Source: Acidobacteriota bacterium (GTDB taxonomy: Bacteria > Acidobacteriota > Terriglobia > Terriglobales > Acidobacteriaceae). From it: 19,185 bases of DNA. Below the pieces are notes generated by a model. The model was not told where the DNA came from, did not search any database, and saw nothing but the letters and a program-made list of their open reading frames with translations. The stretch is from NCBI GenBank assembly GCA_023441255.1, contig JAEZPW010000260.1:1-19185 (forward strand). Direction: 5' to 3'. Both the position numbers and the translations under genes were made by a program. This document shows, one piece after another, positions 8,159 to 15,159 of the stretch; position 1 is the stretch's first letter, and each line of letters starts with the position of its first letter.

Positions 8159-8929
8159 TCAGAACCCCATGATGTTGTAGCCGCAATCCACATAAATGGT
8201 TTCGCCGGTGATGCCCGTACTCAGCTCTGAGGCCAGGAAAAGGGCGGTAGTGGCGACTTCATCCACTTCCACATTGCGGCCGAGGGGGGCCTTATCGGCC
8301 TGGGAGCCCAACATCTCTCCGAAGCCGGCGATGCCGCGAGCCGCAAGTGTCTTGATCGGGCCGGCGGAAATGGCGTTCACGCGGATCTTCTGCTTACCCA
8401 GATCGTACGACAAATAACGCACACTGGCTTCCAGGGCTGCTTTGGCCACACCCATGACGTTGTAGTGCGGCACGACCTTCTCGGCGCCGTAGTAGGTCAT
8501 TGTCATGATGCTGCCGCCATCGGTCATCAGGGGCGCGGCAGCTCTCGCAACCGCAACAAGGGAATAGACGCTCACATCGTGCGCGATGCGAAAAGCCTCG
8601 CGCGACGTTTGCACGAAATCACTCTTCAGAGCTTCCGGTGGAGCATAGGCAACGCTGTGCACGAGGACGTCGATCTTGCCGAAGCGCGACTTGAGCTGTT
8701 GAAAGAGCTGCTCGATTTCATCGTCGCGCGATACGTCACACTGGAAAGGCTCCGCGCCGGGAAGAGCCGCGATCAACTCTTCAGCTTCAAGGCGCACCCG
8801 CTCGTTCTGGTAGGTGACGGCCAGTTTCGCCCCGGCCTGCTGCAGGCGCTGCGTGATTCCCCAAGCAATGCTGCGTTTATTTGCGACGCCAAAAACGACG
8901 GCAGTCTTACCCTCGAGACTTACTGGCAA
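8159..8929 (-). CDS. fabI: Enoyl-[acyl-carrier-protein] reductase (NADH)
   Basis: FabI performs the last reduction in each round of fatty-acid elongation. It is a short-chain dehydrogenase with the FabI-type cofactor motif GVANKRSIAWGI (14-25) and the catalytic Y-x6-K pair Tyr156/Lys163 in YNVMGVAK; Tyr146 is also kept. SAGPIKTLAA (188-197) is a strong FabI signature. I chose the TTG at 8929 because GAGGGG lies nine bases upstream and the 256-residue product then begins like FabI (SLEGKTAVV), with catalytic residues numbered as in E. coli. The frame stays open to an earlier TTG at 8977, adding 16 residues without a better ribosome site. The gene lies 73 bases after the MFS gene on the same strand and converges on tsaE. 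Confidence 0.94.
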   Translation of the reverse strand: MPVSLEGKTAVVFGVANKRSIAWGITQRLQQAGAKLAVTYQNERVRLEAEELIAALPGAEPFQCDVSRDDEIEQLFQQLKSRFGKIDVLVHSVAYAPPEALKSDFVQTSREAFRIAHDVSVYSLVAVARAAAPLMTDGGSIMTMTYYGAEKVVPHYNVMGVAKAALEASVRYLSYDLGKQKIRVNAISAGPIKTLAARGIAGFGEMLGSQADKAPLGRNVEVDEVATTALFLASELSTGITGETIYVDCGYNIMGF

Positions 8930-9002
8930 TTTCGTCTTCCCCTCAAAAGGCAAAGAATAACATGCCGGAGCTAACAACCGGTCTCATCACAAGCGCGTCC
9001 CG

Positions 9003-10265
9003 TCATTCGGCGGCGCCGTGCTGTTCGACTACTTCCGGAGGTCTTGATGGCGAAGGCCACGACACGGTCGCAAAAGCAAGCAGGTACAGCGTCGCAATCA
9101 CGGCGAATGCTGCGGCAAGGCTGTAACGATGCGCAAGCACTCCCACGACCAGTCCAAGGGATAATTGAAGCGAGATCGCGAGGAGTCCGAACGTATTCTG
9201 CACGCGCCCCATGAAGTGTTTCGGAATGAGTTCCATCATGCTGGTCGTCAGCGCCGTACCTCCCAGGGCGCGAGCGGAGCCCATCACCGCATAGGTCAGT
9301 ACCGCAATGGAAAGCCAGCGGCAGTGCGGCACGAAGTACATGCTCGATGCGAGGAGAAACATGCAGAGCGCAATGGACCTTGGGGCGGATAGTCGGCGAA
9401 TCAGCAAGGGGGTTATCACGGCCGTGATCGTAGCGCCTATGGCCCAGCCGCCGTTCAGCCAGCCGTATCCGACGGCGCCCGCATGAAGGATTCGTTCGCT
9501 CAAAGGCGCCGTGACGACGCCCTGGGTCAGCATGGCTCCGACGAACAAGGACCAACTGATGCCGAGCATGACCACAGGCCGGTTTTCACGCAGGTATTCG
9601 ATTGCCTGACCCACTTCACGGTGGAAGCGAGCGATGGGGTGGCTGATGTCTGCCAGCTCCGCGCGTAGTGCTTCAGGAGCTTCGACCACGTGGCGTCCTT
9701 TGCGGACTGCCGCATAACAGCTGATTGAAACGATATAGGTGGCGACGTCGATCAGCAGAATGCCGCTCAGACCGATGTGGTTATAGACGAAACCAACGAT
9801 GGCTCCGGCAACCACCCAGCCTGCCTGCACGCCCGCCATGATGAACGTATTGGCATAAACGTATTCTTCGCCGGGCGTCAGTTCCTGCAGCAGGGCGGTT
9901 ATGCTTGGCCAGAACATCCAGAACCCGGCAGACACAAGCACGCTCATGAGGTAAAGGTGCCAGAGCTGCACCTGGTGCCGAAAGACCAGCATGGCGACGG
10001 CGAGTATCAGGACGGCGCGCAGCACGTCCAGTGTCATTATGAGACGCCGCCGGTCTTCTCGGTCGATGACCACTCCGCCGAACGGCATCAACAACATAGA
10101 GGGGATGGTCTGAAGGACGATAAGCGTTCCGAGCGCCACTTCCGTGTGCGTCGCCTGCAGGATGTACCAGACCACGGCGGCCGAATTCATCCCGCTGCCC
10201 AGCATGGAGATGGCATTAGCCGTGAAGATCAGGCGCAGTGGCCGTTTGCGCAGCATGGAACGCAT
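9003..10265 (-). CDS. MFS transporter (MFS_3 / EntS-like exporter)
   Basis: About 420 residues with 12 predicted TM segments in two halves joined by a charged central loop. The MFS motif A between TM2 and TM3 is seen as GGVVIDREDRRR (63-74). The overall pattern resembles the MFS_3 group that includes the enterobactin exporter EntS and macrolide or drug exporters; the substrate cannot be told. No siderophore gene is nearby, so a siderophore role is not supported. The ATG at 10265 is my choice; a TTG at 10274 would add three residues, and neither has a clear ribosome binding site. It is divergent from the exported protein at 10382, and fabI lies 73 bases downstream on the same strand, so the two may share a transcript. 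Confidence 0.85.
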   Translation of the reverse strand: MRSMLRKRPLRLIFTANAISMLGSGMNSAAVVWYILQATHTEVALGTLIVLQTIPSMLLMPFGGVVIDREDRRRLIMTLDVLRAVLILAVAMLVFRHQVQLWHLYLMSVLVSAGFWMFWPSITALLQELTPGEEYVYANTFIMAGVQAGWVVAGAIVGFVYNHIGLSGILLIDVATYIVSISCYAAVRKGRHVVEAPEALRAELADISHPIARFHREVGQAIEYLRENRPVVMLGISWSLFVGAMLTQGVVTAPLSERILHAGAVGYGWLNGGWAIGATITAVITPLLIRRLSAPRSIALCMFLLASSMYFVPHCRWLSIAVLTYAVMGSARALGGTALTTSMMELIPKHFMGRVQNTFGLLAISLQLSLGLVVGVLAHRYSLAAAFAVIATLYLLAFATVSWPSPSRPPEVVEQHGAAE

Positions 10266-10349
10266 GGGTTCCAATTTAGCAGAACACTTTAGTAATCAGG
10301 CGCACAGGCGATGTGAATGGCAGAATCTGCATCTAATCCTAACAAGTCG

Positions 10350-10355
10350 TATAGT
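10350..10355 (+). promoter_or_regulatory. Possible -10 element of the 10382 gene
   Basis: TATAGT matches five of six bases of the -10 consensus and lies 26 bases before the GTG start, in the 116-base divergent gap after the MFS gene. The expected -35 position (10327-10332, CTGCAT) is poor, so this is a weak call. Confidence 0.3.
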
Positions 10356-10381
10356 GCCAGCGTTCCCCGGAATCGAAGCAC

Positions 10382-11185
10382 GTGAGGTCCTTTTTGGCGC
10401 GATTGGGTAACAGAGCGGAAAAGCTGGCCTGTGCCGTCCTGTGCGTCAGCGTTGCTGTTTTCGGCGCGACCAATGCGGATGCAAGTCCCGCTCCGCCTGC
10501 TCCAGCGCCGCCGGAACCCGCCGTCAGCACACGTCCCGTGTTCTTCGATGGACGTCCCGTAGACCTTGTGTTCGCGCGTGCTCGCCGTGCGAAAACGGCG
10601 TTGAGGTTCGGCCCATGGGAACTGGATACCCATGTGGCGCATGAGAAGCCGCGGGACCCTCACCCGAACCTTTACATTGTTGCGCCGGGTGACCAGTACA
10701 CGTCTGACCAGGCGCCCGAGTTCAATCACACCGAGATCATCAGCACCATTCCGGTGAAGACCGAACCTCGGGAATGGGATGTCTACTGGGCGATCGTGCT
10801 CGACCCCGATCTCGAAGAAGCGTTTCACAGCGAACGCCAACTTCTCCTCGCCACTCAGGATGGTTTTCGTGCCGGTCCGGATTTTGATCTGGATAGGATG
10901 CCGGGCGTCGCATTCCTTCGCGAGTTTCTGCACGTCACCACATTGGCGGACCTGGATAGATTTCGACGTCCAGACGGCATGTTGCCGCGCGTCATGATTG
11001 TTCCCGCTGGGATATCGATGAAGGCGACCGCAGTTGACCCGCTGTCACCCCCGGAAGAAGGAAAGAGCGCATGGTCGCGTGCCTTGTCGGCTATCTTTCA
11101 TTCAAGAAATGACAAGGCCAGCGCGCGTTCAATGGATGACAAGCCCCGTGCGGCTCAGGAAGAAGACACCCCGCCCAAGCGATAG
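10382..11185 (+). CDS. Exported protein of unknown function
   Basis: I do not recognise this 267-residue protein. It has a classic signal peptide: basic start, hydrophobic core at about 15-30 (LACAVLCVSVAVFGA) and a likely cut after ADA (residue 34). A short Ala/Pro-rich stretch (about 35-47) follows, then a compact region (about 50-215) with mixed charge and aromatic residues, including a WDVYW segment near 132-136. The last 50 residues are charged and low in complexity (about 218-267). The mature part has no cysteine, so no disulfide is expected. The GTG at 10382 is supported by the signal peptide placed directly after it; a weak -10 lies upstream. The next gene starts 197 bases on. It is probably periplasmic or surface exposed. 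Confidence 0.7.
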   Translation: MRSFLARLGNRAEKLACAVLCVSVAVFGATNADASPAPPAPAPPEPAVSTRPVFFDGRPVDLVFARARRAKTALRFGPWELDTHVAHEKPRDPHPNLYIVAPGDQYTSDQAPEFNHTEIISTIPVKTEPREWDVYWAIVLDPDLEEAFHSERQLLLATQDGFRAGPDFDLDRMPGVAFLREFLHVTTLADLDRFRRPDGMLPRVMIVPAGISMKATAVDPLSPPEEGKSAWSRALSAIFHSRNDKASARSMDDKPRAAQEEDTPPKR

Positions 11186-11191
11186 GTCTCG

Positions 11192-11209
11192 TCACACTCT
11201 CCTGTGTGA
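11192..11209 (+). other. Small hairpin after the 10382 gene
   Basis: TCACAC and GTGTGA are perfect arms around a six-base loop, six bases after the stop codon. There is no T-run, so it is at best a weak terminator or an mRNA 3'-end stabiliser. The rest of the gap up to 11382 shows only a ten-base palindrome (GCTTGCAAGC, 11215-11224) and no gene. Confidence 0.3.
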
Positions 11210-11382
11210 TTGATGCTTGCAAGCTGTCAACGCGAGTCATAGCATGAGCGTGTTCGGAGAGCCTGGGCAGCGACTCACGACCGCTCAACCGGCGCCCTGC
11301 GCGCATGCGTCTTCGGTCCGAGCCTGATTCTTCGTCCTGCTCTCCTGTTACCACCGTGCTCACAACAGAATGGAGGTATGTG

Positions 11383-12525
11383 ATGAAGGGCTGGCGCTTG
11401 TTCATGACACTGTCACTCGCGTCGGCGATGACGCTCGTCGCCAATGCACAGTTAGGGAAGATCGTGATCCCGGCTGGAACTCCGGAAGATCAGGCGATCC
11501 AGACAATCACGAACGAAGGTGATGCACAGAAGCGGATTCCCATGTGGCAGGAATTCGTTGATAAGTACAAGGACAACAAGCAGGCGGTGGCGTTTGGCAA
11601 CTGGCAGCTTTCGCAGCTTTACAGCGCGACGGGCGACAACGCGAAGGCGATCGAATACGGGGACAAAGCCGTCGATGCGATGCCCAACAATCTCGATATC
11701 CTGGTGGCCAGTGCCGGGATCGCGCAGCAGATGAAAGACAACGCTAAGGTGATGGATTACGCATCGCGCGGCGGCATGGCTTTCAGTGGCATCGGCAAAC
11801 AGGCGAAGCCCGAAGGGATATCGGACGAGCAGTTTGCCATGAATGTCGCCCAGGAGAAAGAATCGGCACAACAGAGTTACCAATTCCTTGAAGCTTCCGG
11901 TTACAACGTTGTATCAGGCGAGCAGGACCCGAAGGCACGGCTCGGATACGCGCAGCAGTTCGCGGATGCATTTCCGGAGTCCCAGTACCTTGAGAACGTG
12001 AATGCATTCGCGCTTTTGTCTGTGCAGCAGATGAATAATCCGCAAATGTTGAATGAGTTCGCTGAAAAAGCGCTGGCGAAGAATCCGAACAGCCTGCCAA
12101 CGCTAATCCTGCTGGCGAATGCGTTTTCCGAAGACCAAAGTCCTGCGAGCGCAGCCAAGGCCGTGACCTACGCAAGGAAGGCTATTGAACTGGCCAAGGC
12201 GGATGAGCCCGGAGCTGACAAATCGCGCAAGCTCTCGGCGGGTGTCGCACATTCGGCGCTCGGTTACGCGCTGATGAAGCAGGAGAAGACGCCGCAGGCG
12301 ATCACCGAACTGAAGACGGCTGCCGCCATGCTGAAGGAAAACCCTGCCGCTTATTCGACTGTGCTCTATCGGCTCGGTTTTGCTTACGCCAAGATGAAGC
12401 AGTACGCTGATGCCAAAACCGTCCTTACGGAAGGCGCGAACGTGGAGGGACCGTTCCAGCAGGCTTCGAAGGATCTGCTCGAGAAAGTCGCCGCAGCCGG
12501 CTCGAAGAGAGCAGCGAAACCATAA
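11383..12525 (+). CDS. Exported TPR-repeat protein
   Basis: A 380-residue protein with a signal peptide (MKGWRLFMTLSLASAMTLVA, cut likely after ANA at residue 22) and helical repeats. The clearest TPR-like units are at about 71-104 (WQLSQLYSATGDNAKAIEYGDKAV), 288-320 (HSALGYALMKQEKTPQAITELKTA) and 325-356 (TVLYRLGFAYAKMKQYADAKTV); weaker ones lie between. TPR proteins act as scaffolds, here in the periplasm. The frame is open further upstream, but the ATG at 11383 is preferred because GGAGG lies at 11372-11376, six bases away, and the signal peptide begins exactly there. No partner is evident; the neighbour upstream is an unrecognised exported protein. Function is unknown beyond the fold. Confidence 0.82.
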   Translation: MKGWRLFMTLSLASAMTLVANAQLGKIVIPAGTPEDQAIQTITNEGDAQKRIPMWQEFVDKYKDNKQAVAFGNWQLSQLYSATGDNAKAIEYGDKAVDAMPNNLDILVASAGIAQQMKDNAKVMDYASRGGMAFSGIGKQAKPEGISDEQFAMNVAQEKESAQQSYQFLEASGYNVVSGEQDPKARLGYAQQFADAFPESQYLENVNAFALLSVQQMNNPQMLNEFAEKALAKNPNSLPTLILLANAFSEDQSPASAAKAVTYARKAIELAKADEPGADKSRKLSAGVAHSALGYALMKQEKTPQAITELKTAAAMLKENPAAYSTVLYRLGFAYAKMKQYADAKTVLTEGANVEGPFQQASKDLLEKVAAAGSKRAAKP

Positions 12526-12564
12526 AACTGGGAAGTGTCAGCGAGCTAATACGTTCAGCGACCG

Positions 12565-12604
12565 AAAAAGGGCAGCGTCGTAGAGGCGCTGCCCTTATTT
12601 ATCT
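12565..12604. terminator. Bidirectional intrinsic terminator
   Basis: GGGCAGCG (12570-12577) pairs perfectly with CGCTGCCC (12587-12594) around nine bases. On the plus strand TTATTT follows, ending the TPR gene; on the minus strand TTTTT follows, ending the lipoprotein gene. It lies between two convergent stop codons (12525 and 12615), which fits shared use. Confidence 0.85.
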
Positions 12605-12614
12605 TGTCGGTGTG

Positions 12615-13199
12615 TTATCGCTTCGCAAGTTCGTCTGACAGGAGCCGCGCCTTCAACGCGAGGTTGTAGGCGCGTTCAGTGTCGCCGTCACTGTCGGCTG
12701 CGCGAGACTGCGCAAGAAACGTGCGGATCTGCTGCACCATCGATTGCTCATCGGTGGAGAGTTGCCGCGTGATGTTCTTGAGATTATTTTCCGTCGACAA
12801 TCGAAGCTGAGCCGTGGTGTCCCGCTGGTGCGACGCCGCATCGGGTGGAATGCTTGCCGACAGTTGGCCGCTGGGAGCCGCTTCGCCCCCCTCTTTCACG
12901 ACCGTCTTGTTCTTGTCCGGTGGCTTCTTGGCCGCATGATGCTTCTTCGGCTTCGGTTTGGGCTTGGTGGTCGTAGGCGCGGTCGGTTGCGGCTCAGTGG
13001 TTGTCGCCGCAGGAGGCTGCGGTTGCGGCTGCGGCGGCTGCACTGGCGGCGGCTGCACCTGGGGCTGAGGCTCTGGCACAGTTATCGTAGGCGCCTGCTG
13101 CTGTGGCGGCGGTACATTCGGCTTTTTCTTCTTGCAGCCGCTGAGGACAAGCAGCAGCATCAAGCCAAGAATTCCGATTTTTAGTCGTGCGACGCGCAT
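12615..13199 (-). CDS. Proline/lysine-rich lipoprotein of unknown function
   Basis: 194 residues with a lipoprotein signal (MRVARLKIGILGLMLLLVLS) and lipobox LSGC, the lipidated Cys being residue 22. Lys follows, so no inner-membrane retention Asp at +2. Residues 23-110 form an extended linker rich in P, Q, T and K, with PQPQ and KPKPKPKK stretches like those of TonB or TolA that cross the periplasm. The C-terminal part (about 125-194) looks helical. The frame runs open far upstream into the kinase gene, but the ATG at 13199 is chosen because it opens the lipoprotein signal. It lies 58 bases after the histidine kinase stop on the same strand, so it is probably the third gene of that operon. 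A terminator follows at 12594-12565. The role is unknown; an envelope-spanning tether or accessory part of the sensor is possible. Confidence 0.75.
   Translation of the reverse strand: MRVARLKIGILGLMLLLVLSGCKKKKPNVPPPQQQAPTITVPEPQPQVQPPPVQPPQPQPQPPAATTTEPQPTAPTTTKPKPKPKKHHAAKKPPDKNKTVVKEGGEAAPSGQLSASIPPDAASHQRDTTAQLRLSTENNLKNITRQLSTDEQSMVQQIRTFLAQSRAADSDGDTERAYNLALKARLLSDELAKR
13015..13058. repeat. GGCTGC-rich low-complexity coding tract
   Basis: The plus strand shows repeated GGCTGC/GGCGGC/GGTTGC units. They encode the PQ-rich linker of the lipoprotein on the minus strand. The tract is imperfect, but could vary in length between strains. Confidence 0.5.
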
Positions 13200-13257
13200 G
13201 TGCTGCTTTTGTTTTAATTCTTTTGGGATCCGGACGGCAACCCGGAACTGTACAGAA

Positions 13258-15135
13258 TCAGCCGCGGGCTGCTGCCTCTTCAACTTCATCCTGACGTTCG
13301 TCCACCAGGGGGAATCGTAACCTGAACGTTGTCCCCTGGCCATCTTGAGATTCAAACTCCACCGTCGCATTGTGCAGCTGCATCGCCCTGTAGGTCATCG
13401 CCAGGCCGATACCGCTGCCTTTCTTCTTGGTTGTAAAGTAAAGGTTGAAAATCTTGTCCCTGATCTCCGGGGGTATTCCACCGCCCTGGTCCTGTATCTC
13501 GACTTGGGCGACGCCATCCTCACGAACTGCTGCAATTTTCAGTAACCCGCCTTTCGGCATCGCTTGAACGCCATTGAGGACCACGTTCAGAAGAGCCTGC
13601 TTGATCAGGTCGGCATCCACCTTGATCGGCAGCGGCTCCGCTGGGAGTTGCCGATCGATGTGCACTCCGTGAGTCTCGGCTTCCGGAGACGCAAGCAGCG
13701 TGACGTCGTCCAATAGCTTGCGAAGGTCGAGGTCAACAAGTCGCAATTCCACGGGGCGCGTAAAGTCCACAAGCGTCTGCACCACGCGATCGAGTCGCTG
13801 GATCTCGCTGCCAATAACGTCCATATGGCGGCGCGAATCCGGATCCAGGTCGTGCAGCTTTTCGCGCAACACTTCCAGGTGCACGACTATCGCGTTGATC
13901 GGGTTCTTCACCTCGTGAGCCACGCCCGAGGTGAGCCGCCCGATGGCGGCGAGACGGCGTGACAGTTCGATCTCGTCTTCGATCTTCCGCACCGATTCAG
14001 CGTCGCGCATGGTGAGCAGGGCGCCGATCTTTTCGCCGCGTTCTTCTATGAAATCGAGCGAAAGCTGTACACGGCGACCGTTGCCGTTCTCGACCTCAAT
14101 CTCCGAAATGGCATCATGGCGGCTGAATGCTTCGCGCACCAGGTCACTGAGTGGCGAACTGTCGGTGAAGATCTCGGTTACCGTGCTGCCAAGAATCTCG
14201 CCACGCGGCCTGCCGACAAACTGCTCGGCCGAGGCACTGACCAGCACGACCCGCAGATCCTTGGTGAACAGCATGAGGCCGTCCTGGAGGTTCGCCATGA
14301 TCTGATCAAGATTTTCCTTCAGGGCGGAGAAGACTTCCTTCACGTCGCGCATCTGGCGGCCGAGGCGGTCGATCTTGGTCGTGACCACACCGTACTCGTC
14401 TGTGCGATGGCGGCTGTCCACTGCGAGTTCGATCTCGCCCGCCGTCATGCGGTCCAGGCGAAGGCCGATCGCCTGCAGCGGGCGCAAGGCAAGATTCGAG
14501 AGTCCCGCCGCGAGCAGCAGAGACACGAAGATAGCGACTGCTGAGAACAGCAGCGCCCGGTTAAGCTGCGGCTGCAGCTCGTTCTTCAGGAACGTGGTCG
14601 AGAGGCCGACCCGTACTTCACCGAAGGGCTCTCCGCCGCGCTCGAGCGGTATGCGCACATCGTAGACACGTGGCTCGCCGTAGACGATATGCAACTGCTG
14701 ACGAAAACCGCCATCCTTGACAGCCTGAAAGTCGGGGCGGTCCGGCATCTTGTGGCCCTGCTGGTCCGAGTCGGTGTGGATCAGGGCATTGCCGTTCACG
14801 TCGGCGATTCCGGCGTCGTAGATGATTGGCGAGTAGCCAACGATCGACTGCAGCAGAGAATTGAGACCCGGATCAGTGTCTAGAGATTCCTTAATCGCCT
14901 CGCGAACGGCTTCGGGTTTTGCCGCGTCGATCCTGGTGGAGTTTATGTCTACCTCGAGCGCATCCTTCGCGGCATTGAACATCTCCTTACCGACGAAATC
15001 GCAATCGGCATAGGCCTCATTCACACGAGAGCGCACAGTCTGCGAGATGTAGACATACGCAAACACGGCAACCAGCGCCACCACCATGGAGGTGATCGCG
15101 AGCACCAGCTTCGTTTTGAGCCTTAGCGCAGGCAT
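13258..15135 (-). CDS. Membrane sensor histidine kinase, NtrB/ZraS-like
   Basis: About 625 residues. TM1 (about 10-32) and TM2 (about 194-214) enclose a periplasmic sensor of some 160 residues; a HAMP-like segment (215-268) and a PAS-like domain (about 275-380) follow. The HisKA box is GVAHEVKNPINAI with phospho-acceptor His407. The ATPase domain has LLNVVLNGVQAM (N box, 515-526), DQGGGIPPE (G1, 549-557) and KGSGIGLAM (G2, 572-580), so catalytic parts look intact. The stop of the NtrC-type regulator upstream lies 24 bases from the ATG at 15135; a TTG at 15153, six bases after that stop, is an alternative start adding six residues. The pair is surely one operon. The sensor ligand is unknown; the extracytoplasmic sensor suggests an envelope or nutrient cue, not cytoplasmic nitrogen as for true NtrB. 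Confidence 0.9.
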   Translation of the reverse strand: MPALRLKTKLVLAITSMVVALVAVFAYVYISQTVRSRVNEAYADCDFVGKEMFNAAKDALEVDINSTRIDAAKPEAVREAIKESLDTDPGLNSLLQSIVGYSPIIYDAGIADVNGNALIHTDSDQQGHKMPDRPDFQAVKDGGFRQQLHIVYGEPRVYDVRIPLERGGEPFGEVRVGLSTTFLKNELQPQLNRALLFSAVAIFVSLLLAAGLSNLALRPLQAIGLRLDRMTAGEIELAVDSRHRTDEYGVVTTKIDRLGRQMRDVKEVFSALKENLDQIMANLQDGLMLFTKDLRVVLVSASAEQFVGRPRGEILGSTVTEIFTDSSPLSDLVREAFSRHDAISEIEVENGNGRRVQLSLDFIEERGEKIGALLTMRDAESVRKIEDEIELSRRLAAIGRLTSGVAHEVKNPINAIVVHLEVLREKLHDLDPDSRRHMDVIGSEIQRLDRVVQTLVDFTRPVELRLVDLDLRKLLDDVTLLASPEAETHGVHIDRQLPAEPLPIKVDADLIKQALLNVVLNGVQAMPKGGLLKIAAVREDGVAQVEIQDQGGGIPPEIRDKIFNLYFTTKKKGSGIGLAMTYRAMQLHNATVEFESQDGQGTTFRLRFPLVDERQDEVEEAAARG

Positions 15136-15159
15136 CAGGAGCAGGGCGCGCAATTGCGC

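Noticed and set aside
8159..8929. Built-in triclosan resistance of FabI
   Set aside because: The position matching E. coli Gly93 is Ala here (HSVAYA), which is common in sensitive FabI proteins, so no resistance can be inferred.
9003..10274. MFS gene as a siderophore exporter (entS)
   Set aside because: Only general family resemblance; no siderophore synthesis, receptor or Fur-box-like site was seen nearby.
10289..10933. 214-codon open frame on the minus strand
   Set aside because: It overlaps the exported protein at 10382, which has a convincing signal peptide and start. The minus frame shows no motif and would intrude into the MFS promoter region.
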